NCBI GenBank assembly: GCA_963728985.1
Contig: CAVSME010000007.1
Coordinates: 1-64,000, forward strand
Direction of reading: 5' to 3'
From: DASXAI01 sp963728985
GTDB taxonomy: Bacteria; Actinomycetota; Acidimicrobiia; Acidimicrobiales; Ilumatobacteraceae
Length of the DNA stretch: 64,000 bases
The notes beneath the pieces were generated by a model that was given only the letters and a program-made list of their open reading frames with translations, ran no database searches and had not been told where the DNA came from. Made by a program: the position numbers and the translations under genes. Of this stretch, positions 21,285 through 30,135 are shown one piece after another (positions within the stretch are counted from its first letter, which is position 1; the number at the start of each line of letters is the position of its first letter).

Positions 21285-21550
21285 ACGAAAGGCCCCGCTC
21301 CAAGGCCGGAGTCGAGTTGACCGACGAGGTCCTTGAGCGGATGGCTGATGAGTCCGAGGCTGGCCTCGACCTCTCGAAGCTTCGTCGCCGTCCTGGGCGA
21401 CCGGCGATGGGCTCTGGTCCGGCCGAGTCGTTTCCGGTCCGCCTCGAACCGGAGCTTCGCCAGGCCCTCGATCAGCGCGCCGCCCAGGACGAGACGACGC
21501 CGTCGGAGATCGTGCGTGAGGCGCTCCGTCGCTTCTTGAAGGTCAGCTGA
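21277..21550 (+). CDS. Ribbon-helix-helix (CopG-type) antitoxin, one frameshift
   Basis: Begins MPERKA at ATG 21277; one extra C near 21293 breaks the frame, then VELTDEVLERMADESEAGLD, LSKLRRRPGRPAMGSG and a C-terminal ribbon-helix-helix ESFPVRLEPELRQALDQRAA ... SEIVREALRRFL. The N-terminal part should bind the toxin and the RHH part the operator, giving autoregulation. About 90 residues when corrected. It forms a pair with the overlapping toxin gene. Confidence 0.7.
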
Positions 21551-21553
21551 CCG

Positions 21554-22000
21554 TCAGCGGGCGGCGCCGGCGACGAAGGCCGCCACGACAGAGGTGGCGT
21601 GCCGATCGAACGCCACCCGAGCACGGTCATAGGGCATGGTGGTGCGGGGGTCAGCGTGACTGGCCGCTTCCTGCACGTCGCGCACCGGGACGCCGGCGTC
21701 GAGCGCAGCGGTGATAATCGCATGTCGGGGGGTGTGCGGCCGACCGGCTTGTCGATGCCGGTCTTGCGAGCGAGGCGTCGCACGATGCGCCAGGCAGCGT
21801 GGCGGTCGAGCCGCCCGCCGTCACGGCCCAAGAAGATCGGACCCTCGAGCCGTTCGCCGATGGCGAGGTCGATGGCGCGAGCGGTCCTGGGAGCGAGGGG
21901 ATGGTGACGACCTTGCTCACCCTGCGCAGCACCGTGAGGGTGCGGTGCCCGCGTTCGAGTCCGAGCGCCTCGGACACCCGCAGGCCTCTCCAACGCCCCG
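21554..22000 (-). pseudogene. Tyrosine integrase C-terminal catalytic fragment
   Basis: Minus strand, three frames: GLRVSEALGLERGHRTLTVL, KVVTIP, LAPRTARAIDLAIGERLEGP, IFLGRDGGRLDRHAAWRIVR, then, after an extra C near 21735, RTPRHAIITAALDAGVPVRD, SHADPRTTMPYDRARVAFDR and the end VVAAFVAGAAR. The HxxR-type box (TPRH), the later His (SHADPRTT) and the nucleophilic Tyr (MPYDR) are all visible, so this is the part missing from the other integrase pieces. The N-terminal half is absent and at least two indels interrupt it. It converges on the antitoxin gene with 3 bases between stops. Confidence 0.75.
21835..21990 (-). repeat. Diverged integrase repeat, copy B
   Basis: Partner of the segment at 19500-19680; see that entry. 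Here the box I region reads GLRVSEALGLERGHRTL, shortened by six codons relative to copy A. Confidence 0.55.
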
Positions 22001-22212
22001 ACCGATTCGGGTCGACGCCCGTCACGGAGAGCCGGCGCTCACATGGGCAGATATGCACTCAGTGGAGCCGGCGAAGAGGGGCCAGTTCCGGTCCGCTCCG
22101 TGGAACGCCCGGCTCTATCGCTCGTGCCGTGGCCACAACCGCATCCCGAACGAGTGCGTAAACAGGGTCGGACTTCACTCGCCACCTCACGCCCATTCGA
22201 ACCGCCAAGGCT

Positions 22213-22755
22213 TCACCCGGGACTGATCGGCCCGCCGGCGCCTGGGTTGGGAACGGCATACGCCGCCGCCCACGCGTCCGGATCGAAGGGCGTCCCCAAC
22301 GGGTTGCGGGCGAACTCGTCGGAGTGCATGTACTCGAACTGTTCCTCGGACGAGCTGAAGCTGTCCACCTTCAGCTCGATCTGGTTGCCGTCCGGGTCGA
22401 GGTAGTACAGCGACGTCGACGACCCGTGGTCGATCGACCGACTCGGCGCGATCGACTCGCCCTTCAGCCGCTCGTACGTGGCTACCAGCTCGCCCTCGTC
22501 GACGTAGGTGAAAGCCAGGTGGTCGAGGCCGGCCGAGTTCGGCTGGCGCGGCACGGTCCCCGGCCGAGCAACCAGTGCGATGCGGTGGTTCTGCTCGTCG
22601 TACGACAAGAACGCGATCGATGCGTTGGCGAAGGTGACCTCTGCCTGCAGCACCGTCAGGTACCAGTCGAGCATCGGCCCGAGATCGGTCGTGCGCAAGA
22701 CGGCGTGCTCAAACTTGACCGGCGCCAAGCGACCCTTCTGACGAGCGGTCCTCAT
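22213..22755 (-). CDS. VOC-superfamily dioxygenase/glyoxalase-like protein
   Basis: A 180-residue protein with one vicinal-oxygen-chelate module pair: VKFEHAVLRTTDLGPMLDWY (first His ligand), GLDHLAFTYVDEGELVATYE (second His) and LYYLDPDGNQIELKVDSF (Glu ligand). This His-His-Glu set binds Fe or Mn in extradiol dioxygenases and related enzymes. The C-terminal tail EYMHSDEFARNPLGTPFDPD is seen in catechol-2,3-dioxygenase-like proteins. The substrate is probably aromatic but not determinable. Start ATG 22755; palindromes TTCGCGAA and GTTAAC lie just upstream in its promoter region. Confidence 0.85.
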   Translation of the reverse strand: MRTARQKGRLAPVKFEHAVLRTTDLGPMLDWYLTVLQAEVTFANASIAFLSYDEQNHRIALVARPGTVPRQPNSAGLDHLAFTYVDEGELVATYERLKGESIAPSRSIDHGSSTSLYYLDPDGNQIELKVDSFSSSEEQFEYMHSDEFARNPLGTPFDPDAWAAAYAVPNPGAGGPISPG

Positions 22756-23123
22756 TTCGCGAATGTTAACCACGAGCCGGGCGACATCACCTTCACCGGC
22801 GCCCCGGCGCGCTGAGCGTCTCACGGGCCTTCGGCGTGACCTGATTACGTGCGAGCAACTGACGAGGTGCGGGTGATCCAGAACGAGCGCGTGATCCGCA
22901 GGCTTGGCGCACCTCCAAGGTCCCGGTCGAGGACGCACCGGCAGGGCTGTCGTGTCCGGCGCCGCCACCACTCCCGCGTAACGGGATGGCCGTGAGTGGG
23001 CCGCGTCGGCTCGGCGCCAGGGCAGATTGCGATGGCCGCCCACGTTCAAGAGCTCGAACCGCCGGCGTGGAGCAGTGACAAACGGTCGCGGCAGCCTTCG
23101 GGGCACGCCGTGCTGGGCCGGGT
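22756..23123. other. Intergenic stretch without a recognisable gene
   Basis: About 370 bases between two minus-strand genes. No supported gene is seen. A short plus-strand run at 22765-22815 reads HEPGDITFTGAPAR before a stop and resembles the tail of fumarylacetoacetate-hydrolase-family enzymes, but is too short to call. Confidence 0.45.
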
Positions 23124-24134
23124 TCAGCGGTCGATCATCTGTTGCATTGGCGGGCTGTAGCGCTCGCCGACGATCTGGATGTCGGCGGCCGCGCTGTCGA
23201 GCTGCGTCAGCTGATCGCCGGGCAGGGTGAGGGCGGCGGCGGCGATGTTCTCCTCGAGGCGGTGGAGTTTGGTGGTGCCGGGGATCGGCACGTGCGTCGG
23301 GTTCTGGGCGAGGATCCAGGCGAGCGCGACCTGGGCCGGCGTTGTGGCGTGCTCGTCGGCGTAGTGACGAATGAGGTCGACGAGGGCCTGGTTGGCCCGT
23401 CGGTTCTCCTCGGCGAAGCGAGGAAACGCGTTCGGGTTGGCGCGGGCGTCGCCATCGCCGAAGGTCGTGTCGGCCGTGATGGCGCCGGTCAAGAACCCTT
23501 TACCGAGCGGGCTGAACGGGACGAGGCCGATGCCGAGCTCGGTGAGCGTGGGGATGATCTCGTCTTCGGGTTCGCGCCACCACAGCGAGTACTCGCTCTG
23601 CAGGGCGGTGACTGGCTGGACGGCGTGGGCGCGTCGGATCGTGCCGGCGCCTGCCTCGGACAGCCCGAAGTGGCGGACCTTCCCGGCCGTGATGAGGTCC
23701 CGGACGGTGCCGGCGACGTCCTCGATGGGGACGTTGGGGTCGACGCGGTGTTGGTAGAAGAGGTCGATGTGGTCGGTGCGGAGCCGTCGGAGGGCGTCGT
23801 CGGCCACCTGCCGGATGCGTTCCGGTCGGCTGTCGGTGCCGTTGGCTGGCCGTCCGTCGGCGAAGCCGAACTTGGTGGCGATGACGACGTGCTCGCGGAT
23901 CGGTTCGAGGGCCTGTCCGACGAGGATCTCGTTGCTTCCGTGTCCGTAGGCCTCGGCGGTATCGAAGAACGTGACGCCGCGGTCGTGAGCTTGGCGGAGG
24001 AGGGCCACGGCGTCGTCGGGTTGCATCGGTGCGCCCCAGGCGGAATCGAGCCCCATGCAGCCGTAGCCGATGGCGGAGACTTCAATGGCGGCGTCGTCGC
24101 TACCGAGAATGCGCGTGGCGGTCATCTTGTTCAT
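23124..24134 (-). CDS. Aldo/keto reductase
   Basis: NADPH-dependent oxidoreductase of 336 residues with the (beta/alpha)8 AKR fold. The catalytic tetrad is visible: Asp and Tyr in VTFFDTAEAYG, Lys in VVIATKFGF and His in DLFYQHRVDP. The coenzyme-binding end IPGTTKLHRLEENIAAAAL is intact. It belongs to the YajO/AKR13-like group that reduces aldehydes and ketones or quinones. Downstream, on the same strand after 38 bases, order is carboxymuconolactone-decarboxylase-like gene first, then this one, which suggests co-transcription from upstream of 24493. Confidence 0.9.
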   Translation of the reverse strand: MNKMTATRILGSDDAAIEVSAIGYGCMGLDSAWGAPMQPDDAVALLRQAHDRGVTFFDTAEAYGHGSNEILVGQALEPIREHVVIATKFGFADGRPANGTDSRPERIRQVADDALRRLRTDHIDLFYQHRVDPNVPIEDVAGTVRDLITAGKVRHFGLSEAGAGTIRRAHAVQPVTALQSEYSLWWREPEDEIIPTLTELGIGLVPFSPLGKGFLTGAITADTTFGDGDARANPNAFPRFAEENRRANQALVDLIRHYADEHATTPAQVALAWILAQNPTHVPIPGTTKLHRLEENIAAAALTLPGDQLTQLDSAAADIQIVGERYSPPMQQMIDR

Positions 24135-24172
24135 GCGGTTCCGATCGAGGTTGGGTGTGGAGTGTGCGCCGT

Positions 24173-24493
24173 TCAGCTGGGTTCGAGGACCTTCTTGGCG
24201 ATGGTCACGGCGCTCATGGCGGTGGGCCAGCCCGAGTAGAACGCGAGGTGGGTGATGACCTCGACGAGCTCGTCTTGGGTGACGCCGTTGTCGATGGCGC
24301 GGCGGAGGTGGCCGGGGAGCTGCTCGGTGCGGTTGAGGGCGATGAGGGCGGCGACGGTGATCAGTGAGCGGTCGCGCTTGGCGAGTCCGGGTCGTTCCCA
24401 GACGTCACCGAACAGGACGTCGTCGGTGAGCTCGACGAGCTTCGGTGCGAAATCACCGATGATCTGTTGGGCGGGGGAGGGTTGGTCGGGCAT
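24173..24493 (-). CDS. Carboxymuconolactone decarboxylase family protein
   Basis: A 106-residue all-helical protein: LAKRDRSLITVAALIALNRT followed by LPGHLRRAIDNGVTQDELVE and THLAFYSGWPTAMSAVTIAK. The family includes gamma-carboxymuconolactone decarboxylase and AhpD peroxidase components. The CxxC of AhpD is absent, so a peroxidase role is unlikely; the conserved H and E (HLRRA, ELVEVITH) are those of the decarboxylase-like group. It is the first gene of a pair with the aldo/keto reductase. Confidence 0.88.
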   Translation of the reverse strand: MPDQPSPAQQIIGDFAPKLVELTDDVLFGDVWERPGLAKRDRSLITVAALIALNRTEQLPGHLRRAIDNGVTQDELVEVITHLAFYSGWPTAMSAVTIAKKVLEPS

Positions 24494-24544
24494 AGCGACC
24501 TCCTGGAGGCGAGGATTGGAGTGAGCAGGTCGGCGCCGTCGAGG

Positions 24545-24742
24545 TCAGCGGTCGTCGTCATCGCTGCTGATGGTCCTCGTTGCGGCTGGGGTGGTGGCCC
24601 AGCTGGCGAGGAGTTGGAGCGTCGTGTGACGGTGAGCTGGGTTCGGCGGTGTAGATGAGCATGCGTTGTCCGCTGTCAGCGGGCAGGTCGAGTGCTTCGT
24701 AGTTGAGGGTGAGGTTGCCGACGATCGGGTGGTGGAACTGTT
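24545..24742 (-). pseudogene. MmyB-type regulator tail, second copy
   Basis: Reads DKQFHHPIVGNLTLNYEALD, LPADSGQRMLIYTAEPSSPS, HDA and, after one missing base near 24622, LQLLASWATTPAATRTISSD. It is the last 65 residues of an MmyB-like ligand-binding domain, homologous to the tail at 19143-19420. Its 5' end is cut exactly where an aldo/keto reductase fragment begins on the opposite strand. Confidence 0.7.
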
Positions 24743-25330
24743 TATCAGCGACTACGGCTATGACGAGACCCTCCACGCGTTCGCCAAGAGCGCCGGCAAG
24801 CTCGGCGTCGACCGCATCGACTTGTTGATCCTCCACCAAGCCCTTCCCGGCGAGTTCGACCGCACCCTCGACGGCTACAGGGCCTTGGAGACGCTGCTGG
24901 CCGACGGCAAGGTTCGAGCCATCGGTGTCAGCAACTTCATGGTCGAACACCTCGACCGATTGCTCGAGGTGACCGCCGTCGTCCCGGCGGTCAACCAGAT
25001 CGAGGTCCACCCGTACTTCCAACAGCGGGCCGTCCAGTTGGCCGACACCGCCAACGGGATCCTCACCCAGGCGTGGTCACCGATCGGCGGGATCACCTTC
25101 TACAGAGACGGCAAGAACAGCAGCACTCTCAATGATCCGGTCATCGGTGACATCGCGGCGGCCCATGAGAAGTCGCCGGCACAGGTGATGCTGCGCTGGC
25201 ACCTCCAGCAGGGCCGCTCGGCGATGACGAGCTCGCCGCCATCGACGAACTCGACACCGGCATCCGCGGTGGACCCGAACCCGACGCCATCACGATGGAG
25301 GCGTTCGGGCGGCCGATTCCCGAGCCGTGA
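24739..25330 (+). pseudogene. Second aldo/keto reductase, N-terminus and an internal piece missing
   Basis: Starts abruptly at LFISDYGYDETLHAFAKSAG and continues LGVDRIDLLILHQALPGEFD, GKVRAIGVSNFMVEHLDRLL, VNQIEVHPYFQQRAVQLADT. The first 70 residues with the catalytic Asp, Tyr and most of the Lys strand are absent; the catalytic His region (LLILHQ) remains. Near 25220 about 20 codons are lost together with the frame, after which DELAAIDELDTGIRGGPEPD leads to the natural end. The stop overlaps the next gene by GTGA, preserving an ancestral operon junction. Confidence 0.75.
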
Positions 25331-26001
25331 TCCGACCGCAACGGCCACCCGTGTCAGGCGCGTCGTCGGGCCTCAGCCGCCGTGCCCTGCTGCAGCGGAC
25401 CGGTGCCATCGGCGCCGCGTGGGCCGCCCTGCAGCTCACCGGATGCTCCGATGGGTCCATGGCTGAGCGGGCGGGGGCGAGCATCGCAGCGGGCGGCTCG
25501 GCGTCGTCGGCAACCAACGGAGGTGAGACCCCAACGGCACCATCGGCCACCGCGAGCGCCAGCTCGGGCGGCGCGACCGTGCTGTTGGCGTACTTCTCCC
25601 GGGCCGGCGAGAACTACTTCAACGGTGGCCGCAGGTACCTCGACGTCGGCAACACCCAAGTCGTCGCCGAGATGATCCAAGCCTCCATCCGGGTCGACAC
25701 GTGGCGGATCGAGGCCGCCGATCCGTACTCCGACAGCTACGACGACACCGTTGCCCGCAACGTCCGCGAGCAAGACGCCGACGCCCGACCGGCGATCGCC
25801 GACCCGCTCCCAGCGGTCGACGCCTACGACACCGTGCTGCTCGGCAGCGGCATCTGGAATGTGCGCCCGCCAATGATCATGAGCACGTTCCTCGAGAGCG
25901 TCGACCTCAGCGGGAAACGACTCGTCCCGTTCGTGACGTACGCGGTCAGCGGACTGGGGCGCACGATCGACGTCTACACCGCCCTCGCGCCGGGCGCCAC
26001 T
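25327..26001 (+). pseudogene. Exported flavodoxin-like lipoprotein, 3' truncated
   Basis: Begins with a twin-arginine-like signal (SRRALLQRTGAIGAAWAALQ) ending in a lipobox LTGC, then an Ala/Ser/Thr linker and a flavodoxin fold with the FMN phosphate region VLLAYFSRAGENYFNGG, TVLLGSGIWNVRPPMIMSTF and LVPFVTYAVSGLGRTIDVYT. The family ends about 25 residues later, but here similarity breaks at about 26000 and LtrA sequence takes over in another frame; the frame itself stops at 26061. The gene is coupled (GTGA) to the aldo/keto reductase remnant, a common pairing. Confidence 0.75.
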
Positions 26002-26922
26002 GTTCTACGACCTCGTCTTCGTCTTCGCGATCTCCCAGCTCTCCCAGCACCTGCTCGATGACGTCACCTGGCGAGGCGCCGCCGAGACCCTCGTGTTGCT
26101 CTGCGCCGTGTTCACCGTGTGGATCCAGACCACCTTCGAAGCGACCTACTTCGACATCACCCGCCGCCAGACCCAGACCGGGATCCTCGTGGCGATGGCA
26201 CTCGGGCTGTACATGAACGCCGCGATCGGCGACGCCTTCGACCATGGCGCCTGGGCCTTCGCGGCGGCGCTCGTCCTCACCCAGCTAGCCCGGGGGATCG
26301 TCACCGCACCCCGAGCTCCGACTTCTCAGCTGCGCCAGCACTACCGGCGCCCGCTCACTTGGATGCTGGCCTCGGCGCCGCTGTGGATCGTCGGCGCCGT
26401 CGTGCCCGCCGGGCCGCGGCTGTGGGTGTGGGGTGCCGCAGCCGTCTTCGACGTCACTGGCATATGGCTCGCCCATCCTTGGCCGCACTCGCGCATGAAC
26501 AGCCGCGAGATCGCCTTCGACGAAGCCCACATGACCGAACGACTCCGACTGTTCCTCATCATCGCCCTCGGTGAAGCCATCCTCACCACCGCTACCGCCC
26601 TGTCCGAATCACCCATCGACCCACCCACCATGCTCGCCGGAGCAGCCGGCTTCGCCCTCGTCGCCGCCCTCTGGGCCCCCTACTTCGGTGGATCACCCCG
26701 CATCGTCGAACGACGCACCACCCAGACAGCCGACCCGATCTGGACCGCACGAATGGGCGCCAACGGCCAGTACGTCGTGCTCGCCGGCCTCGTCGCCACC
26801 GCCGTCGGCTGCGAGATCGTCATCGCCCGCCCGCTCGACGGAGGCTCACTCGCAGTCGGGCTCCTCCTCGGAGGTGGCCCACTGCTCTACGTGGCCACCC
26901 AGAGCTGGTTCCTCCACATCGC
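26001..26922 (+). pseudogene. Low temperature requirement A (LtrA) membrane protein, both ends truncated
   Basis: From FYDLVFVFAISQLSQHL onward the sequence follows LtrA proteins: repeated membrane helices, FDITRRQTQTGILVAMALG, AFDEAHMTERLRLFLIIALG with the conserved GEAIL motif, and FGGSPRIVERRTTQTADPIW. The normal N-terminal 20-30 residues before the (F/Y)DLVFVFAI motif are missing, replaced by the flavodoxin, and after SWFLHI near 26920 the frame enters unrelated DNA and stops at 27019. LtrA function is poorly known; Listeria mutants grow badly in the cold. Confidence 0.75.
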
Positions 26923-27096
26923 GCCCTCGACGTCGGCGCAGATGCCGAGAGCCTGGCCCATCGGCGCGCCGAGTTGGGCGATTCGCGCTTCGACCAACAC
27001 GTCGCGGTCGGGGCGATGATGGAGCCGGCCGACGCTCTGCGCTACGCCCGGGACGAGATCCAAGCGGCTCGTCGCCGGATCGCGGACGTCATCTGA
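26923..27096 (+). pseudogene. Unassigned C-terminal gene fragment (possibly regulator tail)
   Basis: A 57-codon frame without a start: ALDVGADAESLAHRRAELGD, SRFDQHVAVGAMMEPADALR, YARDEIQAARRRIADVI then TGA. It begins where LtrA similarity ends. The pattern RAELGxxxFxxxVxxGxxMxxxxAxxYA resembles the ends of LuxR/adenylate-cyclase-type ATPase regulators, but the match is weak. Confidence 0.35.
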
Positions 27097-27117
27097 AGTA
27101 GGGCCTATCGTGCGTCA

Positions 27118-28014
27118 ATGGCCCTTGAGATCGGGATGGTGCTCCAGTCGGCCTCGGACATCGCCGAAGAGGCTCGCCTGCTGGAGTCATGGGATTGTGA
27201 CTACGCCTGCGCGGGCGAGCACGTCTCGTTCAACGTGCCGGTCGGCAACTCCTTCATCTCGTTGTCCGTGGCCGCCGGGGCGACGGCCCGGATCGGGCTG
27301 ATGAGCACCATCGTGCTCACTCCGCTCTACCCGGCCGCGCTGCTGGCCAAGCTGGGCGCCGCCCTGCACGTCGCATCGGCGGGCCGATACAGCCTCGGCG
27401 TCGGCGTCGGCGGCGAGATGCCGAAGGAGTTCCAGGCATGCGGCGTGCCGGTGGGCGAGCGCGGCGCTCGCACCAACGAGGCACTCGAGATCCTCCGGCT
27501 GCTGTGGTCGACCGACCGTGCCGCGTTCACCGGCCGGTTCAACTCCTTCGAGGACGTCACCATCGCGCCGCGGCGCGACCGCGGTCCGGCGATCTGGGTG
27601 TCGGGCCGTTCGGGCGCCGCCATCCGACGCGCGGCGCGGTTCGGGGACGGATGGCTTCCCTACATGTACACGCCGGAGATGTTCGCCGACTCGATGGCCC
27701 AGATCGAGACCGCTCGCCCGCACGACCACACGGTCCGAGGCGGGCTGTTCATCTGGGGCTGTGTGCACGAGGACAGAGCGACGGCACGGCGGTGGGCCAT
27801 CGAAGCCCTGTCCAAGACCTACGCCCAGGACTTCTCCAAGCTCGTCGGGAAGTACGCGTTCGCGGGCGACCCCGGCGACGTCGTTACCCGCCTGCGCGAG
27901 TTCAGCGACGCTGGCGTCGGGACGTTGATCGCCAGCTTCGCCTGCCCGCGAGGCGAGACGGACGGCGTCCGGCGCCTGTTCGCCGAAGAGGTACTGCCGG
28001 CACTGAAGTCCTGA
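27118..28014 (+). CDS. LLM-class flavin/F420-dependent oxidoreductase
   Basis: A 298-residue TIM-barrel protein of the luciferase-like monooxygenase family. Visible: GEHVSFNVPVG, STIVLTPLYPAALLAKLGAA (cis-peptide region), SAGRYSLGVGVGGEMPKEFQ, ALEILRLLWSTDRAAFTGRF and GPAIWVSGRSGAAIRRAARF for cofactor binding. Actinobacterial members mostly use F420 and reduce or oxidise small organics; FMN cannot be excluded. It stands alone, preceded by a 20-base gap after the fragment ending at 27096. Confidence 0.88.
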   Translation: MALEIGMVLQSASDIAEEARLLESWDCDYACAGEHVSFNVPVGNSFISLSVAAGATARIGLMSTIVLTPLYPAALLAKLGAALHVASAGRYSLGVGVGGEMPKEFQACGVPVGERGARTNEALEILRLLWSTDRAAFTGRFNSFEDVTIAPRRDRGPAIWVSGRSGAAIRRAARFGDGWLPYMYTPEMFADSMAQIETARPHDHTVRGGLFIWGCVHEDRATARRWAIEALSKTYAQDFSKLVGKYAFAGDPGDVVTRLREFSDAGVGTLIASFACPRGETDGVRRLFAEEVLPALKS

Positions 28015-28060
28015 GCGGTCTCGACTGCGGGCGTGACCTGGCGCTCGGGCCGCCGGTAGG

Positions 28061-28249
28061 TTGCGGAGCCTGAAGCGCCTGACCCCCGCCGATGCCGAGA
28101 TCATCGTCGACAAGACGGAGGCGGCCGCGATGTGCAAGAAGTTGTTGGCCCCGCTGCGGGGGGAGTACGACGCCGCGGTGGAGGGCGCGATCGCGACCTA
28201 CAAGGACGGCTGGCTCGACGAGCTGAGGATGGCGAAGAAGCGGCGCTGA
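28061..28249 (+). CDS. Small hypothetical protein
   Basis: A 62-codon frame from TTG 28061 reading RLTPADAEIIVDKTEAAAMC, KKLLAPLRGEYDAAVEGAIA and ending in MAKKRR. Codon usage looks coding (G/C third positions), and the basic tail is natural-looking, but I recognise no family and no clear ribosome site. It might be the end of a lost larger gene. Confidence 0.35.
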   Translation: MRSLKRLTPADAEIIVDKTEAAAMCKKLLAPLRGEYDAAVEGAIATYKDGWLDELRMAKKRR

Positions 28250-28273
28250 GCTTCGGAGGTACTCGGCACGCGG

Positions 28274-29713
28274 TCAGCTCGAGGCGGTCGTCTGGTGGAG
28301 GACGGCGGGTGCGATCTCCAGCGCCAGGTCGACACCGAGCGCTCGTCCCTCGGCGGCGAGTCGTTCCCGGGTCGTGGTGTCGAGCTGATGGGACAGCCAG
28401 TCGTCGAGCGGCTCGCGGTAGCGCGTGTGGAAGATGGCCCAGTGCCGTGGCAGAGCGCCCCGTACGAGGGCGGCTTCGCGCGGTCGGTCGAGCCGCTGGA
28501 GAGCGACGGCGTGCACGACGAGCGCCGGCACCAGCATCGACAGCTCACCATTGCGGCGAGCGGCCTCACTGGCGGTCGCCGCCTCGTCGAGCGCCGCTCT
28601 CGGGTCGTTGTGGTCGAGGTGCCAAGCCGCCCGGCAGTGGTACAGGGTGTTCCGGAAGGCGACGACACGATGGCTGACCGCTCCGGCCTGGAGCATCAGG
28701 TCGTCCAAGCGGTCCGGATCGACTTCGAGGGAGGCCAACAAGGCGACGTTGAGGACGACAGCGCGACGGAACGCGTTCGTCGAGCTAGCAAGGTCCGCCA
28801 GGATGGCGTCGACGGCCTCGGGTGATCGTTCGAGTCGCACCGTGTTCCACCAGCTCGGAAAGGTGTCGTCCCACTGGAGGCCGGGCCGCCGGATGGTGGC
28901 GACCGGGAAGCGTCCGATCTCGTCCATGGTGGCGTGGTCGCCCGCGGTCGTTGCGAGCAGGGTCAGGGCCGGTCGACTGCGCCGGATGAGCGAGGGGAGA
29001 TCGCCCACGATGGAAACGATCTCTTCGATCCCTGCCCTGTAGCGGTCCCATCGGCCGGCGAACACGTCGACGAGAAGGGCGAGGCACGCGATCGTGGGCC
29101 AGTCCGGATGCTCGACGGCGCCGGGCAGCGCGACGAGATCGACGGTGGCGCCGAGCGGAAGCGGGTACAGGACCGGAAACATCCACTGGAACGGCACGAA
29201 CAGCGCCATGCCGCGATCCACGTCTTGCTGGTCGATGCAGAATCGTGCGACGTGGCCGATCGTTGGGAACAGCGCTTCGATCTGGTCGAGCGGCGGGTCG
29301 CCGGGAGCGTCCCACAGAATCCCGGACGAGATCGTTGAAGCGTACGATCACGCGATCGGTGAGCCGGCGCATCGCGTCCTGGTACTCGCCGGCGGCGGTC
29401 AGTTGCTCGGCGGCGTGGTCTCGTACCGATTCGTAGTAGCGGTACCGGACTCGACCCCCGCGAGCGCGCCATCGCTTGCTCGTGCGAACGCCACCGCGAA
29501 ACCGTCGCCGGACGTGGCGAACACCCTTCCCCCGTTCATCCCTGCCGCCACCCGCACGAGGCGGTCGTGCACCACGAGCGCATCACGCATCGCGACCGGC
29601 CTTGCCTGCCACAGCGCGGTCGAGCCCTCGACGTCGGTGAACAGGAACGACACCGTGCCCGACGGGCGAGCCACCGTCGCGCCCAAGGTGTCACCGAGCG
29701 GCCCCGATGCCAT
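28274..29713 (-). pseudogene. Adenylate-cyclase/ATPase regulator with the middle deleted
   Basis: From 29713 the minus strand encodes the start of a class III cyclase domain: SGTVSFLFTDVEGSTALWQ, VVHDRLVRVAAGMNGGRVFA and SGDGFAVAFA. At about 29455 it jumps to the C-terminal part of the same multidomain family: VRYRYYESVRDHAAEQLTAA, MRRLTDRVIVRFNDLVRD, one frame shift near 29330, then a long TPR-like region to TGA at 28274. Half the cyclase domain, the ATPase domain and linker (several hundred residues) are missing. The normal protein would be about 900-1000 residues. Confidence 0.7.
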
Positions 29714-29913
29714 CGCCCGACGCTAGCCGGGGCGCCTCGCTCGGAGGGCGGAGCCACCTCGCCGCCATCGTGCGGGATGCGGGGCGGATCGACCAGACTG
29801 CGCCCGTGGCCGCCGAGCCGGTCCCACGCCCGACACGACAGGTCTGACAACAGGCACACGGCCAAGGATTTGTCGAGTCACCGCCGAGCGCAGGAACCGG
29901 ACCGTAACCCTCT

Positions 29914-30135
29914 GGCAACGAGCGCGTCAGGGTCCTGAAGGACTGAGGCCATCGCGCCATGAACCTCACTCCACTCGGCGCGAGCCTCAGGGAGGCCCAG
30001 GAACGATCCGAACACGATTTGGGTTCCGGCGACGTGTCTGACGAGATCTTCGACCGACCATTCGCTGCATGGGGTCGGGGCCTTCCACTGCGCGGCTTCG
30101 ATGGCCGCGACCCTCGTATCGAACAAATTCGCCGC
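29914..30135 (-). pseudogene. TIGR03086/maleylpyruvate-isomerase-like N-terminal fragment
   Basis: About 74 codons: NLFDTRVAAIEAAQWKAPTP, CSEWSVEDLVRHVAGTQIVF, LGLPEARAEWSEVHGAMASV. The CSEWxVxDLVxHV pattern is diagnostic of the DinB-like mycothiol-dependent isomerase family. Both the first 15 residues and the whole second half are missing, with unrelated DNA on both sides. Confidence 0.6.

Noticed and set aside
21041..21303. Minus-strand frame opposite the toxin gene
   Set aside because: It has no family features, while the plus strand gives a sensible toxin with a coupled antitoxin.
22765..22815. Possible tail of a fumarylacetoacetate-hydrolase gene (HEPGDITFTGAPAR)
   Set aside because: Only about 14 residues match and no further similarity exists upstream; could be chance.
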